DNA of 45,174 nucleotides, taken from an uncultured Paracraurococcus sp. GTDB lineage: Bacteria > Pseudomonadota > Alphaproteobacteria > Acetobacterales > Acetobacteraceae. A program made the translations under genes and the position numbers. The stretch is from positions 1 to 45,174 of the forward strand of contig CAITYE010000337.1 of assembly GCA_903896535.1 (NCBI GenBank). The letters run 5' to 3'. Numbering within the stretch: the stretch's first letter is position 1; every line of letters starts with the position of its first letter. Below are positions 7,159 through 14,150 of this stretch, piece after piece. The notes beneath the pieces were generated by a model that did no database searches, had not been told where the DNA came from, and was given only the letters and a program-made list of their open reading frames with translations.

Positions 7159-8568
7159 TCAGGGCAGGACCTTGCCTGGGTTCATGATGCCGTTCGGATC
7201 GAGCATCTGCTTCAGGCCGCGCATCAGATCGAGCGCCACCGGATTCTTATGCGTTGCCATGGCGTGGCGCTTCGACTGGCCGATGCCGTGCTCGGCGGAG
7301 AAGCTGCCGCCGAGCGAGACGGCGATGGCATTGACCAGGGGCTCCATCTCGGCGGCATGCGCGAGCCAGGCTGGTCGATCGGTCCAGCCCTCCGGGGCGT
7401 GCAGGGAAAGATGGATATTGCCGTCGCCGGCATGGCCGATCGCTGCCATCCGTCCCTCTGGCCAGCGGGCACGCAGCTCGGCCTCGGCGGTGTTCACGAA
7501 GGTCGGCACGGCGGAGACGGGCACCGCAGTATCGGTTCCAACCGCCGGTCCCTCACGGCGGGCACAATCGGGATAATCCTCACGAATCTTCCAGATCATC
7601 GCGCGCTGCGCCTCGCTTTCAGCAATCACCGCGTCGCTGGCCTCCTCGCTCTCCATCGCGGCGGCGAGCGCCTCCTCCAGCATGTCGCGCAGCGGCACGC
7701 TCTCATGCGCCGCGGCGATCTCCACCATCACGTACCAGGGTGCATTGAGCGGCAGCGGCATGCGCAGCCCAGTGCCGTGCCGGGCGGCCATTTCCATACA
7801 GAAGCGGGCGCAAAGCTCGAAGCCGATCACCTCGGCGCCGCTGGCCATGACCCTGGCGAAGAGCGAAAGCGCGGCATCCGGGCTCGGCACCGCGACGAAG
7901 GCACTCTCGACCCGCCTCAACGCGGGCACGAGCCGCAGGGCGGCGGCGGTGATGATACCGAGCGTCCCCTCCCCACCGATAAAAAGATGGCGCAGCGCAT
8001 AGCCGCTATTGTCCTTGCGGACCCGCCGGAGATCATCGAGCACCCGCCCATCGGGCAGCACGACTTCCAGCCCCAGCACAAGTTCGCGGGCATTGCCCCA
8101 GCGCAGCGTGCGGATGCCGCCGGCATTGGTCGAGAGCATGCCGCCGATCTGCGCCGTGCCTTGGGCGCCCCATTGGATCGGGAAGAGGCGTCCGGCCTCG
8201 GCTGCCGCCTGCTGCACGGTCTGCACGACGCAACCGGCCTCGGCCACCAGCGAGAAGTCGCGGGCATCCAAGTCCCGGATCCGGTTGAGGCGTTCCAGCG
8301 AGAGGACGATCGAAGGCGGCCCGTTGGCGGTCGGGACCGCGGCGCCGGCCAACCCGGTGCGCCCGCCGGCCGGGACGATGGCGAGGCCCGCGGCGCCGGC
8401 AGCGCGGACCACCCCGGCCACCTCCTCGACACTGGCGGGCTTGACGACCGCTTCCGGCCGGCCGCGCCAGCTGCCACGCCAATCGACCGCATAGGGGCCG
8501 AGGTCAGCTTCCTCGGTGATGCAGTTTCTTGGGCCGACGATGCCGGCCAGAGTGTTGAGGGCGTTCAT
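7159..8568 (-). CDS. FAD-linked oxidase / D-2-hydroxyacid dehydrogenase (GlcD-like)
   Basis: A 469-residue flavoprotein with an N-terminal PCMH-type FAD-binding domain (residues about 35-215; VPAGGRTGLAGAA and GGMLSTNAGGIRTLRWG are the FAD-loop signatures) and a C-terminal FAD-oxidase domain (GHAGDGNIHLSLHAP, SFSAEHGIGQSKR, LMRGLKQMLDPNGIMNPGK). It belongs with D-lactate, glycolate (GlcD) and D-2-hydroxyglutarate dehydrogenases, which pass electrons to quinone or ETF. GlcE and GlcF partners are absent, so a single-subunit enzyme such as D-2-hydroxyglutarate dehydrogenase is more likely than glycolate oxidase. The ATG at 8568 has no strong ribosome site. Its 5' end faces that of the GMC oxidoreductase, 92 bp away. 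Confidence 0.9.
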   Translation of the reverse strand: MNALNTLAGIVGPRNCITEEADLGPYAVDWRGSWRGRPEAVVKPASVEEVAGVVRAAGAAGLAIVPAGGRTGLAGAAVPTANGPPSIVLSLERLNRIRDLDARDFSLVAEAGCVVQTVQQAAAEAGRLFPIQWGAQGTAQIGGMLSTNAGGIRTLRWGNARELVLGLEVVLPDGRVLDDLRRVRKDNSGYALRHLFIGGEGTLGIITAAALRLVPALRRVESAFVAVPSPDAALSLFARVMASGAEVIGFELCARFCMEMAARHGTGLRMPLPLNAPWYVMVEIAAAHESVPLRDMLEEALAAAMESEEASDAVIAESEAQRAMIWKIREDYPDCARREGPAVGTDTAVPVSAVPTFVNTAEAELRARWPEGRMAAIGHAGDGNIHLSLHAPEGWTDRPAWLAHAAEMEPLVNAIAVSLGGSFSAEHGIGQSKRHAMATHKNPVALDLMRGLKQMLDPNGIMNPGKVLP

Positions 8569-8660
8569 GGCACCAGTGAACGCCGCTCTGGCCAGGGCTT
8601 CAAGCCCTGGCGAGGCCGCGCGGACTGCGCTTCACTCGGCACCGCGAGGGAGAGATCGGC

Positions 8661-10289
8661 ATGGCAGATCAGATACCGCAGGAGGCGGATTACATCGTCG
8701 TCGGGGCGGGCTCGGCCGGCTGCGCGGTGGCGGCGCGGCTGTCCGAGGAGAGCGGCGCGCGCGTGGTGCTGCTGGAAGCCGGCAGCCGCGATACCAACCC
8801 GTGGCTGCATGTGCCGATCGGCTATGCGCGGACCATGTACCACCCGACGCTGTCGTGGAATTTGGTCACGGAGCCGGAGCCAGAATTGCATAATCGCCGC
8901 ATCCCCTGGCCGCGCGGCCGCACGCTTGGCGGCTCCTCGGCGATCAACGGGCTGCTCTATCTGCGCGGGCAGATGGCGGATTACGACCATTGGCGTCAGC
9001 TGGGCTGCACGGGCTGGGCCTTCGATGACGTGCTGCCCTTCTTCCGCCAGGCCGAGGACCAGGAACGCGGCGAGAGCCGGCTGCATGGCAAGGGCGGGCC
9101 GCTTGCGGTCAGCGATCTGCGCGACCGCAACCCGCTGGCCATGGCCTTCATCGAGGCGGCTGCCGAGCTCGGCTTCCCGCGCAACGATGATTTCAATGGC
9201 GAGACTCAGGAAGGCGCCGGGCTGTTTCAGGTGACAGCGCGTGATGGCTGGCGCTGCTCCTCGGCAACGGCCTATCTGAAGCCGGCGCGGGGGCGGGACA
9301 ACCTGAGTACCGTGACGGATGCGCATGCCGAAGCTGTCGTGCTGGAAGGCCGGCGGGCGGCCGGCGTGCGCTTTCGCCGGCACGGCGCTGTGCTGACCAT
9401 CCGGGCAAAGCGAGAGGTCATCCTCTGCGGCGGGGCCATCGCCTCACCGCACCTGCTGTTGCTCTCGGGCATCGGCCCAGCCGAGCACCTCCACGCGGTC
9501 GGCCTCCCCGTGCAGCACGACCTGGCGCAAGTCGGGCGCAATCTGCAGGACCATTTCCAGGCCCGCGCCGCCTATCGCGTCAAAGGGCCGGGCAGTCTGA
9601 ATAAGCGCGTGACCTCGCTGCTCGGCAAGCTGGCGATGGGGGCGGAGTTCGCGCTGCGCCGCCGGGGGCCGCTGACCGTCAGTGCGGGCACAGCAGGGCT
9701 CTTCGCCCGCGTCCTGCCGGGCAGCGAGACGCCCGATGTGCAGTACCACTTCCTGCCCTTCAGCTCATCGAAGACGATGATGGAACTGCACGACTTCCCG
9801 GGCATGACGATCAGCGCGTGCCAATTGCGGCCAGAGAGCCGCGGCACGATCACCCTGGCCAGCCCCGACCCGCTGGCCAAGGCGCTGATCCATGCGAACT
9901 ACCTGGCGACCGAGACAGACCGGCGCTGCATGGTCGGGGGCATCAAGTTGGCACGCCGACTAGCCGCAACGGAGGCCTTCGCCGGCATAATCGAGAGCGA
10001 GGTATTGCCGGGACAGGCCCTGTCCGGGGATGCCGAGATCCTCGACTGGATCCGGGCGACCGGCGGCACGATCTATCACCCGAGCGGCACCTGCCGCATG
10101 GGCGGCGACCCGGCCAGCGTCGTCGACCCCGAATTGCGGGTACGCGGCATTGGCGGCTTGCGGGTGGCGGATGCCTCGATCATGCCGACCGTCGTCTCCG
10201 GTAATACCAACGCGCCCTGCATCATGATCGGCGAGAAATGCGCCGCGATGGTGCTGCAGGCGGCGCGGGAGGAGCGGCTGGCGGCCTAA
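8661..10289 (+). CDS. GMC family oxidoreductase (choline/alcohol dehydrogenase type)
   Basis: A 542-residue FAD-dependent alcohol oxidoreductase. The ADP-binding motif is VVGAGSAGCAVAARL (residues 13-27). GMC signature 1 is seen at PRGRTLGGSSAINGLLYLRG and signature 2 at GGAIASPHLLLLSGIGP. The C-terminal catalytic His is in YHPSGTCRMG, with the downstream GNTNAPCIMIGEKCA motif. Length and motifs fit choline-dehydrogenase-like enzymes, but many family members oxidise other alcohols and no betaine-aldehyde dehydrogenase is nearby. The start ATG has GAGGGAGAG upstream. The TAA stop at 10287-10289 lies in the edge of repeat copy 6. Two flavin dehydrogenases with a shared divergent promoter suggest joint use in oxidising hydroxy compounds. 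Confidence 0.92.
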   Translation: MADQIPQEADYIVVGAGSAGCAVAARLSEESGARVVLLEAGSRDTNPWLHVPIGYARTMYHPTLSWNLVTEPEPELHNRRIPWPRGRTLGGSSAINGLLYLRGQMADYDHWRQLGCTGWAFDDVLPFFRQAEDQERGESRLHGKGGPLAVSDLRDRNPLAMAFIEAAAELGFPRNDDFNGETQEGAGLFQVTARDGWRCSSATAYLKPARGRDNLSTVTDAHAEAVVLEGRRAAGVRFRRHGAVLTIRAKREVILCGGAIASPHLLLLSGIGPAEHLHAVGLPVQHDLAQVGRNLQDHFQARAAYRVKGPGSLNKRVTSLLGKLAMGAEFALRRRGPLTVSAGTAGLFARVLPGSETPDVQYHFLPFSSSKTMMELHDFPGMTISACQLRPESRGTITLASPDPLAKALIHANYLATETDRRCMVGGIKLARRLAATEAFAGIIESEVLPGQALSGDAEILDWIRATGGTIYHPSGTCRMGGDPASVVDPELRVRGIGGLRVADASIMPTVVSGNTNAPCIMIGEKCAAMVLQAAREERLAA

Positions 10290-10391
10290 AGCGCGATGCG
10301 TTGAGGCGGAATCGCCGAAGGCGCTGAATCGCGCGATCCAACAAAGGCTAGAGCGGGCTGCGTGAACGCATGTGAACGCAGCAGGCCCTAA
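10286..10391 (-). repeat. 106-bp repeat family, copy 6 (full length, inverted)
   Basis: Reverse complement of the family: begins CTAAAGCGCGATGCGTTGAG and ends GCAGGCCCTAA, 106 bp. The edges are CTAA at both ends. The left CTAA holds the TAA stop of the GMC oxidoreductase. It is the only copy in this orientation in the window. Confidence 0.93.
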
Positions 10392-10417
10392 AGCGGGCGG
10401 CGTGCGCTGCGCATGCC

Positions 10418-10529
10418 CTAGTGGTCCGATCCCGACGCTTGGTACCCAAGCGTCGGGTGAATCGGCCTACCAAATCAATGGCTAGTGGTGCGTACCAGAC
10501 GGTACCATCCGTCTGGCACGCACCACTAG
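10418..10529. repeat. Composite palindromic element with CTAGTGGT / ACCACTAG ends
   Basis: Starts CTAGTGGT (10418-10425) and ends ACCACTAG (10522-10529); a second CTAGTGGT lies at 10482-10489. It contains a perfect hairpin CCCGACGCTTGG-TAC-CCAAGCGTCGGG (10431-10457), and a long hairpin with 21-bp arms and one mismatch (10482-10502 with 10509-10529). The perfect terminal inverted repeats and CTAG edges look like a second, unrelated non-autonomous element. It lies between the GMC oxidoreductase and DUF6817 genes, which converge. Confidence 0.75.
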
Positions 10530-10536
10530 GTTGACG

Positions 10537-10570
10537 TTTCAGAGCATCCGCACGTGTTCTGACGCTCTAA
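10537..10570. repeat. Short AGAGC...GCTCTAA remnant at the DUF6817 stop codon
   Basis: AGAGC at 10541-10545 and GCTCTAA at 10564-10570 bracket about 20 bp. The ends resemble the edges of the 106-bp family but the interior does not match. The TAG stop of the minus-strand DUF6817 gene (10569-10567) lies in the right edge, so this may be a deleted copy or a third element type. Confidence 0.35.
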
Positions 10571-11637
10571 GCCCCGACCAGACCGAGGCTATTCAGCCCG
10601 CCGAGGGTATCGGGCCAGCGCCTGGCCTCGGCGGATTGGACCAGGATGCGCGCCCAGGCGACCCAGCCGGACCAGGCGATGCGCTTGTCCCAGGCGACAC
10701 CCCAATCCTGCAGCAAGGCAAGCCCGGCCCCAGCATGATCGGCCGCCATGGTCCAATCCCCGGCGATCAGGCCGAGTTGCGCCAGCATTAGCCGTGGCTC
10801 CGCGACGAAGGGGTTGTGGCGGATGCAAGCATCCAGCGCCGCATGCGTTGGTCCAAGCCCGGCGCTCGGCAGGCCGCGCGTCACGGCCTGCCAATAGAGC
10901 GCCGCGGCTGCCACCTCGTCGGCCTGATCGAGGGTCGCGGTACAGCGCGCGAAAACCGGCGGTACCGGCAAGCCAAATTCCTCGGGCATGTCGCCGAGTG
11001 GCGCCGCGAGGCGTGAGAGCACCGAGAGCATGCAAGACGTCGGCTTCAACGGCCCGGGCCAGAGCGCGGCGGGCCAGTTCTCTCGGATCGGGCGGACCTT
11101 CATGAAAGGGAAGCCCGCGAAGATCTCGTCCTGCCAGGAATGCCATTGCTCGGCGATATCGGCGATGGTGGCGATGGCAAACAGCGCGACCTCACGCGGG
11201 GCGAGGTGGAGGGCGGGCCTGCCGTCCGGGGCCAACAGCAGCCCCTCCTCCGGGAGCGTCTCCAGGGTCAGGAGGCGCTGGGTAAAGAGGGTTCGCGGCA
11301 TGCTGCAGAAAAGATGGATCAACCGCTCGGTCTCGGCGCCCAACACCTCGGCCAGGGCGCCGCGATTCCCGCCGGCGTCGAACAATTTCAGGTCGACATA
11401 CTCATTCGAATAGACGCTATGGAACAGGCCAAGCAGCTTGACCTCACGTGGCTGATCCCACAGAGCCAGGGTGCGATAGACGCCCTGCAAATGATCCTTG
11501 AAGGTCCCGGCCTTGTGCCAGTCCTCCCCGGCCGAGCGGTCGAGGATGAGAGCGAGTTGGCCGGGTAGGTCCGGGTCAACCGCCGCCCAATCCTCGGCAA
11601 GCAGGGGTTTCAGATGGGGATGCAGGCGCTCTGGCAT
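10567..11637 (-). CDS. DUF6817 domain-containing protein (HD-like)
   Basis: A 356-residue soluble protein. The N-terminal region (residues about 25-150) carries HKAGTFKDHLQGVYRTLALW and GLFHSVYSNEYVDLKLFD, the His/Asp-rich helices of the DUF6817 family, which resemble a divergent HD domain. The C-terminal half has helical pairs (EVAAAALYWQAVTRGLPSAG, NPFVAEPRLMLAQLGLIAGD) like TPR units. The ATG at 11637 (MPERLHPHLKP) was chosen; the longer frame adds a low-complexity Gly/Pro/Ser stretch that reads across tandem repeats. Function is unknown; HD-like metal-dependent hydrolase activity is only a possibility. Its stop sits in a CTAA-type edge next to the palindromic elements. Confidence 0.65.
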   Translation of the reverse strand: MPERLHPHLKPLLAEDWAAVDPDLPGQLALILDRSAGEDWHKAGTFKDHLQGVYRTLALWDQPREVKLLGLFHSVYSNEYVDLKLFDAGGNRGALAEVLGAETERLIHLFCSMPRTLFTQRLLTLETLPEEGLLLAPDGRPALHLAPREVALFAIATIADIAEQWHSWQDEIFAGFPFMKVRPIRENWPAALWPGPLKPTSCMLSVLSRLAAPLGDMPEEFGLPVPPVFARCTATLDQADEVAAAALYWQAVTRGLPSAGLGPTHAALDACIRHNPFVAEPRLMLAQLGLIAGDWTMAADHAGAGLALLQDWGVAWDKRIAWSGWVAWARILVQSAEARRWPDTLGGLNSLGLVGA

Positions 11638-11648
11638 GGGTGAGGATT

Positions 11649-11720
11649 GGCAGGCCAGGTCGCGGCCGGCAAGGGAAGGCGGGCCTGGCCTGCCAGAGCC
11701 TGGGCTGCCAGAGCCTGGGC
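11649..11720. repeat. Inverted and tandem short repeats upstream of the DUF6817 gene
   Basis: GGCAGGCCAGG (11649-11659) is perfectly inverted as CCTGGCCTGCC (11684-11694). Overlapping its right arm is a perfect tandem duplication of the 15-mer TGCCAGAGCCTGGGC (11691-11705 and 11706-11720). It sits in the upstream region of the DUF6817 gene and runs up to repeat copy 7. Confidence 0.7.
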
Positions 11721-11724
11721 GGCT

Positions 11725-11830
11725 CTTGAGCGGGATGCGTTCGCTTCCGCCCACGTCTCCCGCTCAGACCTTTGTTTGGTCGCGGGATTCAGCATTCTTG
11801 CCGATTCCGCCTCAACGCATCCCGCCCTAA
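11725..11830 (+). repeat. 106-bp repeat family, copy 7 (full length, diverged)
   Basis: Begins CTTGAGCGGGATGCGTTCGC and ends GCATCCCGCCCTAA; 106 bp. The left half is the most diverged of the full copies, while the right half keeps GATTCCGCCTCAACGCATC. The right edge CTAA (11827-11830) holds the stop codon of the minus-strand lipoprotein gene. This is the last copy in the window; none is seen from here to 45174. Confidence 0.85.
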
Positions 11831-12294
11831 CGGCGGGTCGCGGTAAAGGTGTAGTAGCACAGCAGGCCGAAAGCCTCGCCGCGCAGCGTATTGCCCTCCG
11901 CCCTGCCCTTCAGCGTCGCACCGCTACGCTCGGCAAGCCCGGTGAGCGAGCCATCGGCTCGCACCGTCACGCCATAGGTAGTATCGACTGCCGCGAGGAT
12001 CGACTGCGCAAAGCCGCCCTTCAGTGGCGGTATCACTAGGTTGAACTGACCATCGCGCACCGTGAAGCTGATCTGCGGGCTGGTCTCGCACAGCCTAGGA
12101 TCCATGCTGGTCGAAGCGCCACTGACGCGGATGCTTCCACCATAGCGCCCGTCATACTCGGCCGTTGGTGGCGGCGGCCCGGGTCGCGGCGGCGGCGGCG
12201 CGCCGAGATCAGTGCACGCGCCAAGCAGGCCCAGCAGGCCCACCAGCAACAGACGGCGAAGAGGGCCGGGACAGGCGACCGAAGCATAGGACAT
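11827..12294 (-). CDS. Small secreted lipoprotein
   Basis: A 155-residue protein with a type II signal: RRLLLVGLLGLLGAC puts the lipid-modified Cys near residue 27. A Pro-rich spacer follows, then a domain of about 95 residues with an early and a late Cys (RLCETSP, FGLLCYYTFTATRR) and a repeated pattern of short beta strands (GGSIRVSG, ISFTVRDGQFNLVI, GVTVRADGSLTG, TLKGRAEGNTLRG), likely a small beta-barrel/sandwich. I do not recognise a named family with certainty. The ATG at 12294 is preceded by AGGAAAG. It follows another small lipoprotein gene by 25 bp and is probably the last gene of the corA-pyrC-amidase run. Confidence 0.7.
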   Translation of the reverse strand: MSYASVACPGPLRRLLLVGLLGLLGACTDLGAPPPPRPGPPPPTAEYDGRYGGSIRVSGASTSMDPRLCETSPQISFTVRDGQFNLVIPPLKGGFAQSILAAVDTTYGVTVRADGSLTGLAERSGATLKGRAEGNTLRGEAFGLLCYYTFTATRR

Positions 12295-12319
12295 CGCGGG
12301 TCTTTCCTGAGCAGCAAGG

Positions 12320-12688
12320 TCAGCTCGCGTTGAGACTGCCATTGGTTATCACGATGTTGCTCGCTGTGCAGAGATTGACGGCGCGCAATTCGGCAGCCTG
12401 GCCATTGGTCCAGACCACACGGAAATCATAGGCCCCGGGATTGGCTGCGGCGAAGCCCAAGGTGCGGCCGGGCGGCAGCATCCGATCGCCCAGTTGGTCC
12501 GCTCCCCAGGCATTGAGGTTCGCTGGGCTGAAGAACAGCCGCTCGACCGGCAAGCCGGAGGCATTCACCACACGGAAGCGGGGATCGCACCCGCCGGATG
12601 CGGCCGCGCCATCGCCGGGCGGTTGCGCTGGGGCGCAAGTGGCCAGGCCGAGGAAAAGCGTGCAGGGCAGCAAACGGCGTCGCGGCAT
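12320..12688 (-). CDS. Small periplasmic lipoprotein-like protein
   Basis: A 122-residue protein starting with a signal sequence (RRRLLPCTLFLGLATCAP; the Cys may be a lipidation site). The mature part has FRVVNASGLPVERLFFSPAN, WGADQLGDRMLPPGRTLGF, YDFRVVWTNGQ and VNLCTASNIVI. I have seen this pattern (a 'VFVS...WG..LG...LPPG' core with a closing VNLC) in small secreted proteins of Acetobacteraceae and relatives, without a known function. It is 15 bp from the amidase stop and 25 bp from the next lipoprotein gene, so all are probably co-transcribed. Confidence 0.7.
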   Translation of the reverse strand: MPRRRLLPCTLFLGLATCAPAQPPGDGAAASGGCDPRFRVVNASGLPVERLFFSPANLNAWGADQLGDRMLPPGRTLGFAAANPGAYDFRVVWTNGQAAELRAVNLCTASNIVITNGSLNAS

Positions 12689-12703
12689 CCTGATGTCTCT
12701 CGC

Positions 12704-14098
12704 TTAAGCCGGATCAATCGGGCTCGGCGGGACCCCGCCGGCTTCGATGGCGCCGCCGGCGGCCAGGAGGATGTCTTCGCGGTAGCGACTGCCGATGAGT
12801 TGCACGCCCACAGGGATCTGGCCGACCATGCCCGTGGCGACCACCAGCCCTGGCAGGCTGAGTAGCGGTAGCCCGACCTGCGGCAGGTTGGCCGCCATGA
12901 TCTGCTCGAAGCGCCCGAAACTCGTCACGTCGTCATGGTCCGGGAAGGGCAGTTCGCCAGAGACCGGCAGCAGCAGAACCGGATAGCTTTCGAGAAATAC
13001 CAACCATTCCCGCAGCAGCCCAAGCCGACGTTGCAGAGCATCGGCCAGCGCATGCGTATCGGTCGGCGGGCAAAGCCTTTCCATAAAACCGAAGATCGTG
13101 AGGGCGTCCGCATCGCCCTCGCGCTGCATCACCTCGGTCCCTGTCCGCCGGGTCTCGGCGAGCCAGAGGATCGCCTGCAACTCAGCAGTTTCCTTAAGCG
13201 GTGGCGGCGCCACTTCCTCGACCGTCCAACCCGCGGCCCGCAGGCGCTGCGCCGCATCCTGCAGGGCGGCGGCAACCTCGGGCACCACGGGCATGCCTTC
13301 CGGCGCGATCGCCAAGGCGGCACGGCGCGGAAAATCAGGACCGGTCAGCGGTGCCGGCGTCCACCACGGGTCACGCAAATCGGGTGCGCTCATCGCGGCA
13401 AGCCCAAGGCGGAGATCGGCGATGCTCCGCCCAAGCGGGCCGGAGACAGCCATCAACTGTGCGCCGATCAGCCGATCCGGGCCGGACGCATTCCAAGCCG
13501 GAATCCGGCCCAGCGTCGGGCGCAACCCGTGGATGCCGCAGGCATAGGCCGGGTAGCGGATAGAGCCGCCGATATCGGTCCCATGCGCCAAGGCGCCAAT
13601 GCCAGCGGCGACCGCCGCCGCCGCACCGCCGGAGGAACCACCCGGGGTAATCGCCGGATTGCGCGGGTTGCGCGTGGCGCCATGGAGGCCATTGCGGGTG
13701 AACCAGCGTAGCGAAAAGGCCGGGGTATTGGTCCGGCCCAGGATCACCGCCCCGGCCCGCTTCAGATTGGCAACAACCGGGCTGTCCTGCTGGGCGATGT
13801 TATCCTTCTGCAGCCGCAGGCCATTGGTCGTGGCCCAACCCGCTTGATCGACATTCGCTTTCACGGTGACCGGCACACCGGCCAACGGCCCGGGGTCCTC
13901 ACCGCGCGCGAGCGCCGCGTCCACCGCCTCGGCCGCCGCCAACGCGGCATCGGGGTCATGAGCAATGACCGCGTTGATCCGCGGGTTGACCGCATCGAGC
14001 CGGGCGAGCGCGGCCTGCGTCGCCTCCCGCGCCGAAGCCTTGCGCGCCCGGATCAGCGCGGCGAGTTCGGTGGCGGTCAGGCGCCAGAGTTCGGTCAT
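12704..14098 (-). CDS. Amidase (amidase-signature family)
   Basis: A 464-residue amide hydrolase. The Ser-cisSer-Lys triad can be placed: Lys80 in VPVTVKANVDQ, cis-Ser155 in ITPGGSSGG and nucleophile Ser179 in GTDIGGSIRYPA. The C-terminal part is standard for the family (LLSLPGLVVATGMVGQIPVG). The ATG at 14098 (MTELWRLTATEL) starts the typical N-terminal helix; a longer frame to 14191 adds an Arg/Pro-rich stretch without family support. It could also be read as a GatA relative, but gatB and gatC are absent and the sequence is closer to stand-alone amidases. The gene lies 52 bp downstream of the dihydroorotase gene on the same strand. Confidence 0.9.
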   Translation of the reverse strand: MTELWRLTATELAALIRARKASAREATQAALARLDAVNPRINAVIAHDPDAALAAAEAVDAALARGEDPGPLAGVPVTVKANVDQAGWATTNGLRLQKDNIAQQDSPVVANLKRAGAVILGRTNTPAFSLRWFTRNGLHGATRNPRNPAITPGGSSGGAAAAVAAGIGALAHGTDIGGSIRYPAYACGIHGLRPTLGRIPAWNASGPDRLIGAQLMAVSGPLGRSIADLRLGLAAMSAPDLRDPWWTPAPLTGPDFPRRAALAIAPEGMPVVPEVAAALQDAAQRLRAAGWTVEEVAPPPLKETAELQAILWLAETRRTGTEVMQREGDADALTIFGFMERLCPPTDTHALADALQRRLGLLREWLVFLESYPVLLLPVSGELPFPDHDDVTSFGRFEQIMAANLPQVGLPLLSLPGLVVATGMVGQIPVGVQLIGSRYREDILLAAGGAIEAGGVPPSPIDPA

Positions 14099-14150
14099 TG
14101 AGCAGCTCCGCAGCACGGTAGGCGCATGGTCCCGTGCCCATCGCGGGCGG

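Noticed and set aside
7249-9234. A 661-codon open frame on the plus strand
   Set aside because: It is antisense to the FAD-linked dehydrogenase and runs out of frame through the GMC oxidoreductase; its translation is compositionally biased and without domains. Long antisense frames are expected at this GC content.
993-11830. CRISPR array as an explanation of the recurring palindromes
   Set aside because: The copies are 106 bp, kilobases apart, in both orientations, with no regular spacers and no cas genes.
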